This document shows, piece after piece, positions 1-6,430 of a DNA stretch of 7,345 bases. The position numbers and the translations under genes are program-made. Each line of letters starts with the position of its first letter. Within the stretch, counting starts at the first letter, position 1. The notes under the pieces are model-generated. The model was given only the letters and a program-made list of their open reading frames with translations, made no database searches and had not been told where the DNA came from. This DNA is from Flavobacteriaceae bacterium (GTDB taxonomy: Bacteria; Bacteroidota; Bacteroidia; Flavobacteriales; Flavobacteriaceae). The DNA lies in assembly GCA_020435885.1 (NCBI GenBank), contig JAGQYU010000053.1, forward strand, positions 1-7,345, written 5' to 3'.

Positions 1-80
1 GGAATGGTATAGCTACTGGTAACCGAGTTTATTTTGGATGGGGTAGAACTTGGAATGCTTCAGTAAGATTTAACTTTTAA
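1..80 (+). CDS. C-terminal end of an outer-membrane beta-barrel protein, probably a TonB-dependent receptor (partial)
   Basis: Only the last 25 codons are present, in the frame starting at base 3, with a TAA stop at 78-80; the rest lies upstream of the window. The tail reads NGIATGNRVYFGWGRTW followed by NASVRFNF. A final strand of alternating polar and hydrophobic residues ending in Phe is the usual C-terminal signal for insertion of outer-membrane barrels by the BAM machinery, and a GRTW/GRTF phrase before the last strand is common in TonB-dependent receptors of Bacteroidota. The receptor class is an inference from a very short piece; another barrel protein is possible. A strong terminator follows 20 bp after the stop, so this gene ends its transcription unit. 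Confidence 0.6.
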   Translation, partial: NGIATGNRVYFGWGRTWNASVRFNF

Positions 81-100
81 AATTTAGAAATCTAAATAAT

Positions 101-128
101 AAAACCCCGCAAATTTGCGGGGTTTTTT
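101..128 (+). terminator. Rho-independent terminator (perfect palindrome)
   Basis: Bases 101-126 form a perfect 26-bp palindrome: AAAACCCCGCAAA followed directly by its reverse complement. The GC-rich CCCCGC/GCGGGG core is followed by T123-T128. It lies 20 bp after the stop of the upstream barrel protein. The A-run before the stem gives the minus strand a T-run as well, so it could work in both directions. The core resembles the second terminator at 6316-6345. Confidence 0.9.
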
Positions 129-144
129 AGTTTATAAAAATCCG

Positions 145-152
145 TACATTTG
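145..152 (+). promoter_or_regulatory. Putative Bacteroidota -7 promoter element for the small membrane protein gene
   Basis: TACATTTG matches the Bacteroidota sigma-ABfr -7 consensus TAnnTTTG at all six fixed positions. It lies 24 bp before the ATG at 177. The expected -33 TTTG is not present at normal spacing; the T-tract of the preceding terminator (123-128) sits about where it should be. The match and its position between a terminator and a start codon support the call; the transcription start is inferred. Confidence 0.55.
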
Positions 153-176
153 TGATTAATCTAAAATACTTTTTCT

Positions 177-611
177 ATGATAAAAATGGTACACTCGTAT
201 TGGGCTTATTTAGTGTTGGCGCTGCTAATAGTTTCATTTGTAACAGCACTTATAGGCACCATGCAAAACAAACGATTTACAGATAAGAACTTACGAATCT
301 TTCTATTTACACTAATAACTTCGCATATACAACTTATTATAGGGTTTATTGCTTACTATCTTTCTGCTTTTTATGAAACCATGAGGGCTGTAGGGATGGG
401 GGAAATTATGAAAATGAAAGAAGCCAGATTGCTAATGGTAGAACATCCGTTGATGATGATTATTGCTATTGTTTTAATTACGATAGGATGGTCTAAACAC
501 AAAAAACAAACTACTGATAAAGGCAAATTTAAAACAATTGCTATCTTTTATGGTATAGCACTTTTGTTGGTGTTAAGCAGAATACCTTGGACACAATGGT
601 TTGCTCAATAG
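177..611 (+). CDS. Small four-helix integral membrane protein with conserved-looking histidines, cytochrome b-like (function unknown)
   Basis: This 144-residue protein is almost entirely hydrophobic, with about four membrane helices near residues 8-28, 40-63, 90-105 and 120-137, separated by short Lys/Arg-rich loops. Histidines at 6, 50 and 90 lie near helix ends, with another at 108 in the loop SKHKK. Small proteins of this type in Flavobacteriia are, from memory, sometimes labelled cytochrome b; the histidine placement would allow haem binding, but no diagnostic motif proves it. The start at 177 is taken because it directly follows the -7 element; a second in-frame ATG at 186 (Met4) is possible. 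The gene forms its own short unit after a terminator. Its stop overlaps by 7 bp the stop of the minus-strand amidase gene. Existence as a gene is well supported; function is not. Confidence 0.8.
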   Translation: MIKMVHSYWAYLVLALLIVSFVTALIGTMQNKRFTDKNLRIFLFTLITSHIQLIIGFIAYYLSAFYETMRAVGMGEIMKMKEARLLMVEHPLMMIIAIVLITIGWSKHKKQTTDKGKFKTIAIFYGIALLLVLSRIPWTQWFAQ

Positions 612-1381
612 ATAGTAAAACTGTCTCTATCGTTTAAGAACTGTAACTTTTTTCTAGTTTCAAGCAATGGATGCTTGTTAACTTTTACAATATCAATAGT
701 ATCCTCATTTGGCAATAATGAGGATATTTTTTTACCTAAATAGTCATAAACGGCAGAGTTGCCCGTATATTCGTAATTGTTGTTGTCTAAACCTATTCGG
801 TTAACACCAACACAATAACACATATTTTCAATGGCTCTGGCTTTTAAAAGGGTATCCCAAGCATCAATTCTAGGTTTAGGCCAGTTTGCAACATAAAGAA
901 GTAAATCGTAATCTTCAACGTTTCTAGCCCATACAGGAAAGCGAAGATCATAACAAATTAATGGACAAATTTTCCAACCTTTATAAGTTACAATCAATTT
1001 TTTAGTGCCAGCATTATAAACTTCATTTTCTCCGGCCAAGGTAAAAAGATGTTTTTTGTCGTAATAATTAATATGACCATCTGGATGTACAAAAAGCAAT
1101 CTGTTATAAAAATTTCCTTGTTCTTTAATGATTAAGCTTCCAGTAATGGCAGCATTATGGTTGGAGGCAATATTTTTAAGCCATGTAATTGTTTCTCCAT
1201 CCATGTTTTCAGCAACTTGTTCAGGGTTCATAGTAAAACCGCTAGTGAACATTTCAGGGAGGGTAATCAGATCAACAGCACTCTTTATGGTTTCTAATTT
1301 TTTAAAGATACGTTCTCTGTTCTTTGCAGGATCTTCCCAAACAAGATCGGTTTGTACTATTGCCAAAGAAAGAGCATCCAT
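605..1381 (-). CDS. Omega-amidase of the carbon-nitrogen hydrolase (nitrilase) superfamily, YafV/Nit2 type
   Basis: A 258-residue cytosolic enzyme predicted to hydrolyse the amide of alpha-ketoglutaramate or alpha-ketosuccinamate to the keto acid and ammonia, thus recycling products of glutamine/asparagine transamination. The nitrilase triad is visible: Glu43 in LPEMFTSGF, Lys109 in YDKKHLF and the nucleophile Cys143 in ICYDLRFPVW. The GENEVY stretch at 117-122 and NWPKPR at 166-171 are like those of YafV. Length is normal for the family (about 250-270) and there is no signal peptide. The start ATG (1381-1379) lies 6 bp after the stop of the coiled-coil protein gene, so the two are probably co-transcribed. 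In many bacteria YafV-type enzymes sit beside a methionine aminotransferase; none is in this window. The last codons overlap the convergent membrane protein gene. The family is certain; the exact substrate is inferred. Confidence 0.92.
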   Translation of the reverse strand: MDALSLAIVQTDLVWEDPAKNRERIFKKLETIKSAVDLITLPEMFTSGFTMNPEQVAENMDGETITWLKNIASNHNAAITGSLIIKEQGNFYNRLLFVHPDGHINYYDKKHLFTLAGENEVYNAGTKKLIVTYKGWKICPLICYDLRFPVWARNVEDYDLLLYVANWPKPRIDAWDTLLKARAIENMCYCVGVNRIGLDNNNYEYTGNSAVYDYLGKKISSLLPNEDTIDIVKVNKHPLLETRKKLQFLNDRDSFTIY

Positions 1382-1387
1382 AGCGGC

Positions 1388-1864
1388 TTAGAGTTTTCTT
1401 TCAGTTTTATCGATTTTTTTCTGTAAGCCTTCTAATTTTTTAAGCCATTTTACCTCATCTTCAGGAGATAACTTTCCTTTACTTTTAAGTTTTTGGTATT
1501 TTTTAAACTCTTTATCGTATTTCTTTTTAGCATCAGAGAAGTTATCTTGAGCTTTAGCATGTTTTTTTACTTCTTTTTCGGCTTTTTTTTGTTGCTTTTC
1601 AGCAGCTTTTTGTTTTTTTTCTGATTTCTTCTGAGCCTTTTCGGCTTTTTTGATCTTTTCTTCTTTATCTAACTTTTCTTTTAATTTTCTTTTGATCTCT
1701 TTTTGTTGTTCCCCGGTCAGTTGGGCAGTAACGTCTTCATCATTTAATAAAATCTTACTTCCCTTTACTTTATATTCTTTCCCCTCATGTTCAACTTTTT
1801 GAGCATTAACAACTGCAGCAAAAAAGAAAATAATTAGCAATAGTATGAACTTAGTGTTTTTCAT
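1388..1864 (-). CDS. Exported Lys/Glu-rich coiled-coil protein (unknown function)
   Basis: A 158-residue protein I cannot assign to a function. Residues 1-21 form a typical signal peptide (MKNTKF, then a hydrophobic stretch, ending VVNA before Gln22), so it is exported to the periplasm or beyond. Residues 22-50 look like a small folded segment (VEHEGKEYKVKGSKILLNDEDV). From about residue 50 to the end it is highly charged and helical: 44 of the 137 mature residues are Lys, with repeated AEKxQKK-like phrases at 72-100, consistent with a long coiled coil and a strongly basic protein. A single Trp lies in the last third (VKWLKKL). It is first in a two-gene operon with the omega-amidase, with 6 bp between them. 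The low-complexity region makes homology searches unreliable. It might bind cell wall, nucleic acid or a membrane surface, but this is speculation. Confidence 0.8.
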   Translation of the reverse strand: MKNTKFILLLIIFFFAAVVNAQKVEHEGKEYKVKGSKILLNDEDVTAQLTGEQQKEIKRKLKEKLDKEEKIKKAEKAQKKSEKKQKAAEKQQKKAEKEVKKHAKAQDNFSDAKKKYDKEFKKYQKLKSKGKLSPEDEVKWLKKLEGLQKKIDKTERKL

Positions 1865-1881
1865 GGTAATAATTGTTTTTA

Positions 1882-1889
1882 TAAAGGTA
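1882..1889 (-). promoter_or_regulatory. Weak candidate -7 element for the coiled-coil protein/omega-amidase operon
   Basis: On the minus strand these bases read TACCTTTA, matching the consensus TAnnTTTG except for the last base. They lie 17 bp before the ATG at 1864, a normal leader length for Bacteroidota. No convincing -33 TTG is seen at the right distance. The region 1865-1959 must hold promoters for both divergent units, and this is the best minus-strand candidate in it. Confidence 0.3.
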
Positions 1890-1929
1890 GTTATTTAATT
1901 GAATTCACTAAAAAGTGCAAGGCATTTTT

Positions 1930-1937
1930 TATCTTTG
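1930..1937 (+). promoter_or_regulatory. Putative Bacteroidota -7 promoter element for the first S46 peptidase
   Basis: TATCTTTG fits TAnnTTTG at all fixed positions and ends 22 bp before the ATG at 1960, giving an expected leader of about 15 nt. No TTTG lies at the usual -33 spacing; the nearest TTG (1899-1901) is 28 bp away, too far. This would drive the first peptidase gene and possibly both. Confidence 0.55.
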
Positions 1938-1959
1938 ATAGATATTAAAATCTATAATT

Positions 1960-4047
1960 ATGAAATTCGTAAAAATACTTTTTTTATTCCTTTCATTATC
2001 ATTAACTGCGCAGCAAGGAGGCATGTGGATACCGTCCTTGCTAGAGGGAATGAATGAACAGGAAATGCAGTCTTTGGGCAGTAAACTTACAGCACAAGAT
2101 ATTTATGATGTAAACAATTCTAGCCTTAAAGATGCTATTGCACATTTCGGCGGAGGCTGTACTAGCGAAGTAATTTCGCCAAAGGGTTTGTTACTGACCA
2201 ATCACCATTGTGGGTTTGGCCAAATCCAATCACATTCTTCATTGGAGAATGATTATCTAAAAGATGGGTTCTGGGCTATGAGCTTTGAAGAAGAATTGCC
2301 TAACCCAGGGTTATATGCAGAATTTATTGTTCGAATTGAAGACGTTACAGATAAGGTGTTGGATGGAGTTATAGATGCTATGACTGAAACTGAGAAACAA
2401 TCTAAAATTGATGGTAACAGCAATGCTATTCAAAAAGCAACTCAAAAGGAAGAATGGCAAGACACTAGGATCAAAGCTTTTTACAAAGGCAATCAATATT
2501 TTCTGTTCGTTACTGAACGTTATGAAGATGTACGTCTGGTAGGTGCGCCGCCAAGCAGTATTGGTAAATTTGGTTCTGACACCGACAACTGGGTATGGCC
2601 ACGCCATACAGGCGATTTTTCTATTTTCAGGATTTATGCTGATAAAGATAATCGTCCTGCAAAATATTCTGAAGATAATGTTCCTTTTACACCAAAACAT
2701 TTTTTACCTGTGTCTTTAGACGGTATTGAAGAAGGTGATTTTACTATGGTTTTTGGTTTTCCGGGCTCTACGGATGAATATCTTCCTGCTGTAGCAGTAG
2801 AGCAGATCACTCAAAAAGTAAATCCGAGTAATATTGCTATTAGAGAGGCTGCTTTAAAAGTAATGGATGAGTACATGAAGTCTGATGATAAGATTAGAAT
2901 ACAATATGCTTCTAAACAAGCCAGAATAGCTAATTATTGGAAAAAATGGATTGGTGAAAACCAAGGAATAGAAAAGAGTAATGCTATTGCTAACAAACGT
3001 ACCCTTGAAAAAGAGTTCCAACAAAAACTGAAAGAAAAAGAACTGGAAAGTTCATATGGTTCTCTTCTTACTGATTTTGATAAACTGTATGCTGAATTCG
3101 AACCAGTTAACGTAAAAAGAAGTAACTTTTTAGAAGTGTTCCTTAGAAATAATGAACTGATGGGGGCCATGTTCCGCCTTTATCAAATGGAACAAGCTGC
3201 CGGTAGAGGAGAAGAAACTTTTAAAAGAGCCCAAGAATCTGTTCAGGGTAGAATGAAAAGTGCATTTAAAGATTACAATGTAAATGTAGATAAAGGTATC
3301 TTTAAAGCAATTATGCCAATGTACACTGATAAAGTAGATGCATCTATTTATGATAAGACAAATTTTTCTTCTGAAGAAAAAACGGCTCAAATCTTAGAAG
3401 GCAACTCTAAAGAAGTTATTAAAAAGATCAATAAAGATGCTGCTTACAAATATGCCAAACCTTTTATTGAAGAGTTTTATACAAAGTTAGAACCCGAATT
3501 TCAACGTATCAATACAGAGATCAATGCTGTTCAGAAAAAATATATGAAAGCACTTATGGAAGTAGTGCCGGATCAACGTTATTTCCCTGATGCAAACAGC
3601 ACACTGCGTGTAACGTACGGAAAGGTAAAAGGATACAAACCTAAAGATGGCATGTATTATAAACCTGTAACGTATTTAGATGGTGTTATGGAAAAATATG
3701 TTCCCGGTGATTATGAATTTGATGTACCTCAAAAATTACAAGACCTATATAAAGCTAAAGATTATGGCCAATATGCTGATGCCAATGGTAAGCTACCTAT
3801 TTGCTTTTTGGGTACTAACCATACAACAGGAGGAAATTCAGGAAGCCCAGCCATTGATGCAAACGGAAATTTGATAGGGTTAAACTTTGACCGCGTTTGG
3901 GAAGGAACCATGAGTGATTATAATTATGATCCTGAAATTTGTAGAAACATTATGGTAGATCTTCGCTATGTGCTATTTATTATTGATAAATATGCAGGTG
4001 CCAACAGATTGATAGAAGAGATGCATTTGGTGCATCCTAAAAAGTAG
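1960..4047 (+). CDS. S46-family dipeptidyl-peptidase, DPP11-like (Asp/Glu-type S1 pocket), soluble periplasmic
   Basis: A 695-residue serine exopeptidase that removes dipeptides from the N-terminus of oligopeptides. Residues 1-17 are a signal peptide (cleavage LTA/QQGG), so the mature enzyme starts directly at QGGMWIPSLL, the hallmark S46 N-terminus. The chymotrypsin-like fold is split by a helical domain (about 285-560). Triad: His83 in TNHHCG, Asp219 in RHTGDF, Ser627 in GGNSGSP. Asn210, Trp211, Asn325 and Asp644, which hold the substrate amino group in characterised S46 enzymes, fall at exactly the known offsets. The residue 18 after the serine is Arg645 (FDR); in Porphyromonas gingivalis DPP11 this Arg (673) gives preference for Asp/Glu at P1, so the same is predicted here. 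Four cysteines: 67 and 84 beside the catalytic His, and 615 and 661 around the serine. Family and triad are certain; specificity is inferred. A paralogue follows 36 bp downstream. Confidence 0.95.
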   Translation: MKFVKILFLFLSLSLTAQQGGMWIPSLLEGMNEQEMQSLGSKLTAQDIYDVNNSSLKDAIAHFGGGCTSEVISPKGLLLTNHHCGFGQIQSHSSLENDYLKDGFWAMSFEEELPNPGLYAEFIVRIEDVTDKVLDGVIDAMTETEKQSKIDGNSNAIQKATQKEEWQDTRIKAFYKGNQYFLFVTERYEDVRLVGAPPSSIGKFGSDTDNWVWPRHTGDFSIFRIYADKDNRPAKYSEDNVPFTPKHFLPVSLDGIEEGDFTMVFGFPGSTDEYLPAVAVEQITQKVNPSNIAIREAALKVMDEYMKSDDKIRIQYASKQARIANYWKKWIGENQGIEKSNAIANKRTLEKEFQQKLKEKELESSYGSLLTDFDKLYAEFEPVNVKRSNFLEVFLRNNELMGAMFRLYQMEQAAGRGEETFKRAQESVQGRMKSAFKDYNVNVDKGIFKAIMPMYTDKVDASIYDKTNFSSEEKTAQILEGNSKEVIKKINKDAAYKYAKPFIEEFYTKLEPEFQRINTEINAVQKKYMKALMEVVPDQRYFPDANSTLRVTYGKVKGYKPKDGMYYKPVTYLDGVMEKYVPGDYEFDVPQKLQDLYKAKDYGQYADANGKLPICFLGTNHTTGGNSGSPAIDANGNLIGLNFDRVWEGTMSDYNYDPEICRNIMVDLRYVLFIIDKYAGANRLIEEMHLVHPKK

Positions 4048-4057
4048 AATTTAATAC

Positions 4058-4065
4058 TATATTTG
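4058..4065 (+). promoter_or_regulatory. Putative -7 promoter element between the two S46 genes
   Basis: TATATTTG matches TAnnTTTG at all fixed positions. It begins 10 bp after the stop of the first peptidase and ends 18 bp before the ATG at 4084. No terminator separates the genes, so the second gene may be read both from upstream and from this site. The match could be chance in AT-rich DNA, and no properly spaced -33 TTTG is seen (nearest at 4026-4029). Confidence 0.45.
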
Positions 4066-4083
4066 TAACTTAACTATATTAAA

Positions 4084-6306
4084 ATGAGATATTTAAAATA
4101 TTTTTTAGTCATTTTTTTACTGGTTTCCTGTAAAACGGTACAGGAAACTTCCCAGCAGGCAATTGCGCCACCTCCGCCACCACAACCTGAAAAACTGACC
4201 TTACAGGAGATTAGACAAATACAAGGCGGTATGTGGATACCTTCACTATTAGAAGGTGTGAATGAAAAAGAGATGCAATTACTAGGAAGTAAAATGTCTG
4301 CAAAAGACATTTATGATGTAAACAACTCGAGCTTAAAAGATGCTATTGCACATTTTGGCGGAGGTTGTACTTCAGAAATCATTTCACCAAACGGATTATT
4401 ATTGACAAATCACCACTGTGGATATGGGTCTATCCAGTCACATTCTACGGTTGAGCATGATTATTTGAAGGATGGTTTTTGGGCTAAATCGTATGCTGAT
4501 GAGTTGCCTAATGAAAGTCTTTCAGTTACTTTCATAAAAAGAATTGATGATGTTACCGAAGCTGTTTTTGTAGGTGTAGAAGATTCTATGGATGAGGCTG
4601 AAAAAATGAAAATCATCAATCAGAATATCAATAAAATTGGTAAAGAAGTACAAAAAGAAGAGTGGCAAGATTCGTTTATCAGAGCATTTTATCATGGCAA
4701 TCAATACTTCCAATTTGTTACAGAAACCTTTAAAGATGTACGTTTGGTAGGTGCACCGCCATCATCTATTGGTAAATTTGGTGCTGATACAGATAACTGG
4801 ATGTGGCCACGTCATACAGGCGATTTTTCAATGTTTAGAGTTTACGCAGATGCCAATAACAGACCAGCTGAATACTCCAAAGATAACGTGCCTTACAAGC
4901 CTAATCATTATCTGCCAATTTCATTAGACGGTGTTGAGGAAGATGATTTTACGTTGGTTTTCGGTTTCCCAGGAAGAACAAATGAATATTTGCCTGCTGT
5001 TGGAGTAGATCAGATAGTAAATAAGTTGAACCCTGCTAAAATTGAGATTCGTGAAAACGCTCTGAAGATAGTTGATGAATTTATGCGAAAAGATCCTGCT
5101 ATAAAAATTAAATACGCTTCAAAATTTGCCTCAATAGCTAACTACTGGAAAAAATGGATTGGCGAAAATCAAGGAATCCATCATACAAAAGCAATCGATA
5201 AGAAAAAAGAACTGGAAAAAGAATTTTCTAAGATAGTTGCAGAAAAGGATTTGGTAGGTTACAAATCCTTACTGTCTGATTTTGAAAGATTATATAAAGA
5301 AATTGATGATGTTGCATTGGCAAGAGATTATTGGATTGAAGTTGCATACAGAAATGTAGAATTGTTAAATATCACATTTAGTGCTTATCAATTAGAACAA
5401 GCCTTCGCCAGAGGTGGAGAGCAAGCTTTTGAACAAAGAAGAACGGGTACTCTTGGCAGTTATGAAGGAAAATTTAAGGATTACAGTGCTGTTGTAGATA
5501 AACCTGTTTTTGAAAAACTGGTAAGTCTTTATGCCGAAAAAGCTCCGAAAGATTACATTCCTGAAAATATGAAAGGTGTTGATTTTTCTAAATTAACGAA
5601 CGAAATTTATGCTAAATCAAAATTAACGTCTTTTGAAGGGACTAAAGAATTGTTATCGGGTTCAGCAGAAGAAGTCATGAAAAAACTGAATAATGATGCG
5701 GCTTATAAATTTGGGAAAGAATTACACAGTATGTTCTATAATACTATAGAGCCAAAATATCAGCAATTAAATTTAGAATTGAATGCCGTTCAAAAAGTAT
5801 ATATGAAAGCGTTGATGGAACTGTTCCCTAATAAACGTTTCCCTCCTGATGCTAACAGTACGTTACGTGCTAATTACGGTCTTGTACAAGGCTATGAACC
5901 GAAAGACGGTGTGTATTATACTACATCAACCTATTTGGATGGCGTAATGGAAAAATATGTTCCTGGTGATTACGAATTTGATGTACCACAAAAATTACAA
6001 GATCTTTATAAGGCTAAAAATTATGGTCAATATGGCGAAAATGGTAAAATGCCAGTTAATTTCTTGTCAACCAATCATATGACGGGAGGTAATTCTGGTA
6101 GTCCTGTTGTTGATGGAGAAGGTAACTTAATAGGCTTAGCTTTTGATACTACTTGGGAAGGGACTATGAGTGACCTTTATTTCGATGCAGAAATAGTACG
6201 CAGTATTATGGTTGATCTTCGGTATGTATTGTTTATTGTTGACAAATACGCCGGAGCCACACATTTAGTTGATGAAATGAAACTGGTGCATCCTAAAGCA
6301 AAATAA
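4084..6306 (+). CDS. S46-family dipeptidyl-peptidase, lipoprotein with atypical S1 residue (DPP7/DPP11 paralogue)
   Basis: A 740-residue paralogue of the preceding enzyme. The N-terminus is a lipoprotein signal (MRYLKYFLVIFLLVSC, lipobox LVSC, lipidated Cys16) followed by a tether of about 31 residues with a proline run (APPPPPQPEK, 28-37); the S46 fold begins at QGGMWIPSLL (47). Triad: His111, Asp247 (RHTGDF), Ser671 (GGNSGSP). Substrate N-terminus residues Asn238, Trp239, Asn353 and Asp688 are all kept, so activity is expected. The specificity position 18 residues after the serine is Thr689 (FDTT), not the Arg of DPP11 or Gly of DPP7; a neutral or hydrophobic P1 preference is possible but unproven. 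The helical domain holds about 17 extra residues near 487-520. Only Cys95 and Cys112 remain besides the lipidated one. There is no clear acidic surface-export signal after Cys16, so a periplasmic-facing anchor is more likely than surface display. A terminator follows the stop. Confidence 0.95.
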   Translation: MRYLKYFLVIFLLVSCKTVQETSQQAIAPPPPPQPEKLTLQEIRQIQGGMWIPSLLEGVNEKEMQLLGSKMSAKDIYDVNNSSLKDAIAHFGGGCTSEIISPNGLLLTNHHCGYGSIQSHSTVEHDYLKDGFWAKSYADELPNESLSVTFIKRIDDVTEAVFVGVEDSMDEAEKMKIINQNINKIGKEVQKEEWQDSFIRAFYHGNQYFQFVTETFKDVRLVGAPPSSIGKFGADTDNWMWPRHTGDFSMFRVYADANNRPAEYSKDNVPYKPNHYLPISLDGVEEDDFTLVFGFPGRTNEYLPAVGVDQIVNKLNPAKIEIRENALKIVDEFMRKDPAIKIKYASKFASIANYWKKWIGENQGIHHTKAIDKKKELEKEFSKIVAEKDLVGYKSLLSDFERLYKEIDDVALARDYWIEVAYRNVELLNITFSAYQLEQAFARGGEQAFEQRRTGTLGSYEGKFKDYSAVVDKPVFEKLVSLYAEKAPKDYIPENMKGVDFSKLTNEIYAKSKLTSFEGTKELLSGSAEEVMKKLNNDAAYKFGKELHSMFYNTIEPKYQQLNLELNAVQKVYMKALMELFPNKRFPPDANSTLRANYGLVQGYEPKDGVYYTTSTYLDGVMEKYVPGDYEFDVPQKLQDLYKAKNYGQYGENGKMPVNFLSTNHMTGGNSGSPVVDGEGNLIGLAFDTTWEGTMSDLYFDAEIVRSIMVDLRYVLFIVDKYAGATHLVDEMKLVHPKAK

Positions 6307-6315
6307 AAATTTTAT

Positions 6316-6345
6316 AAAACCCCGATCAATTCGGGGTTTTTCTTT
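6316..6345 (+). terminator. Rho-independent terminator after the S46 pair
   Basis: A 10-bp perfect stem, AAAACCCCGA (6316-6325) pairing with TCGGGGTTTT (6331-6340), with a 5-nt loop TCAAT and a T-rich tail TTTTTCTTT. It begins 9 bp after the stop of the second peptidase. It marks the end of the S46 unit and separates it from the TonB receptor gene. Confidence 0.92.
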
Positions 6346-6375
6346 ACACATAATTTACAATCATTACTTTAAGGA

Positions 6376-6383
6376 TATCTTTT
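6376..6383 (+). promoter_or_regulatory. Weak candidate -7 element for the TonB-dependent receptor
   Basis: TATCTTTT matches TAnnTTTG in all but the last base, with a possible TTTA 18 bp upstream (6354-6357) in the -33 place. If used, the leader would be about 75 nt and would contain the inverted repeats at 6431-6462. No full match to the consensus was seen in 6346-6464. Confidence 0.25.
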
Positions 6384-6430
6384 TTTAAAGATCAATTAAA
6401 TCGGTCTTAACGTAGTAGTAATATTCATTC

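Noticed and set aside
611..631. GATAG/CTATC inverted repeat near the convergent stop codons as a terminator
   Set aside because: A 5-bp stem with an 11-nt loop and no T-run is too weak to call.
1128..1391. 87-residue open frame on the plus strand
   Set aside because: It is antisense to the omega-amidase, whose catalytic motifs are all on the minus strand. The frame has no recognisable features.
1865..1959. A small gene or structured RNA in the divergent intergenic region
   Set aside because: Only 95 bp, AT-rich, with stops in the frames and no strong hairpin; promoters for the two divergent units explain it.
2311..3390. Minus-strand open frames at 2311-2700, 2934-3170 and 3130-3390
   Set aside because: All lie opposite the first S46 gene, which has the complete triad and family motifs. 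Their translations are low-complexity Phe/Ser/Ile-rich and look like shadows.
4129..4165. Lipoprotein surface-export signal after Cys16 of the second peptidase
   Set aside because: Residues after the cysteine (KTVQETSQQ) lack the acidic cluster typical of Bacteroidota surface lipoproteins, so surface display is not claimed.
3680..4713. Open frames at 3680-3874 (+), 4074-4310 (-) and 4522-4713 (-)
   Set aside because: They lie in other frames of the two peptidase genes and have no start context or protein features of their own.
6377..6392. ATCTTT/AAAGAT hairpin with a T4 loop
   Set aside because: It is a short all-AT stem apart from one G-C pair, without a T-tail, and not far from the real terminator. 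It is probably chance in AT-rich intergenic DNA.
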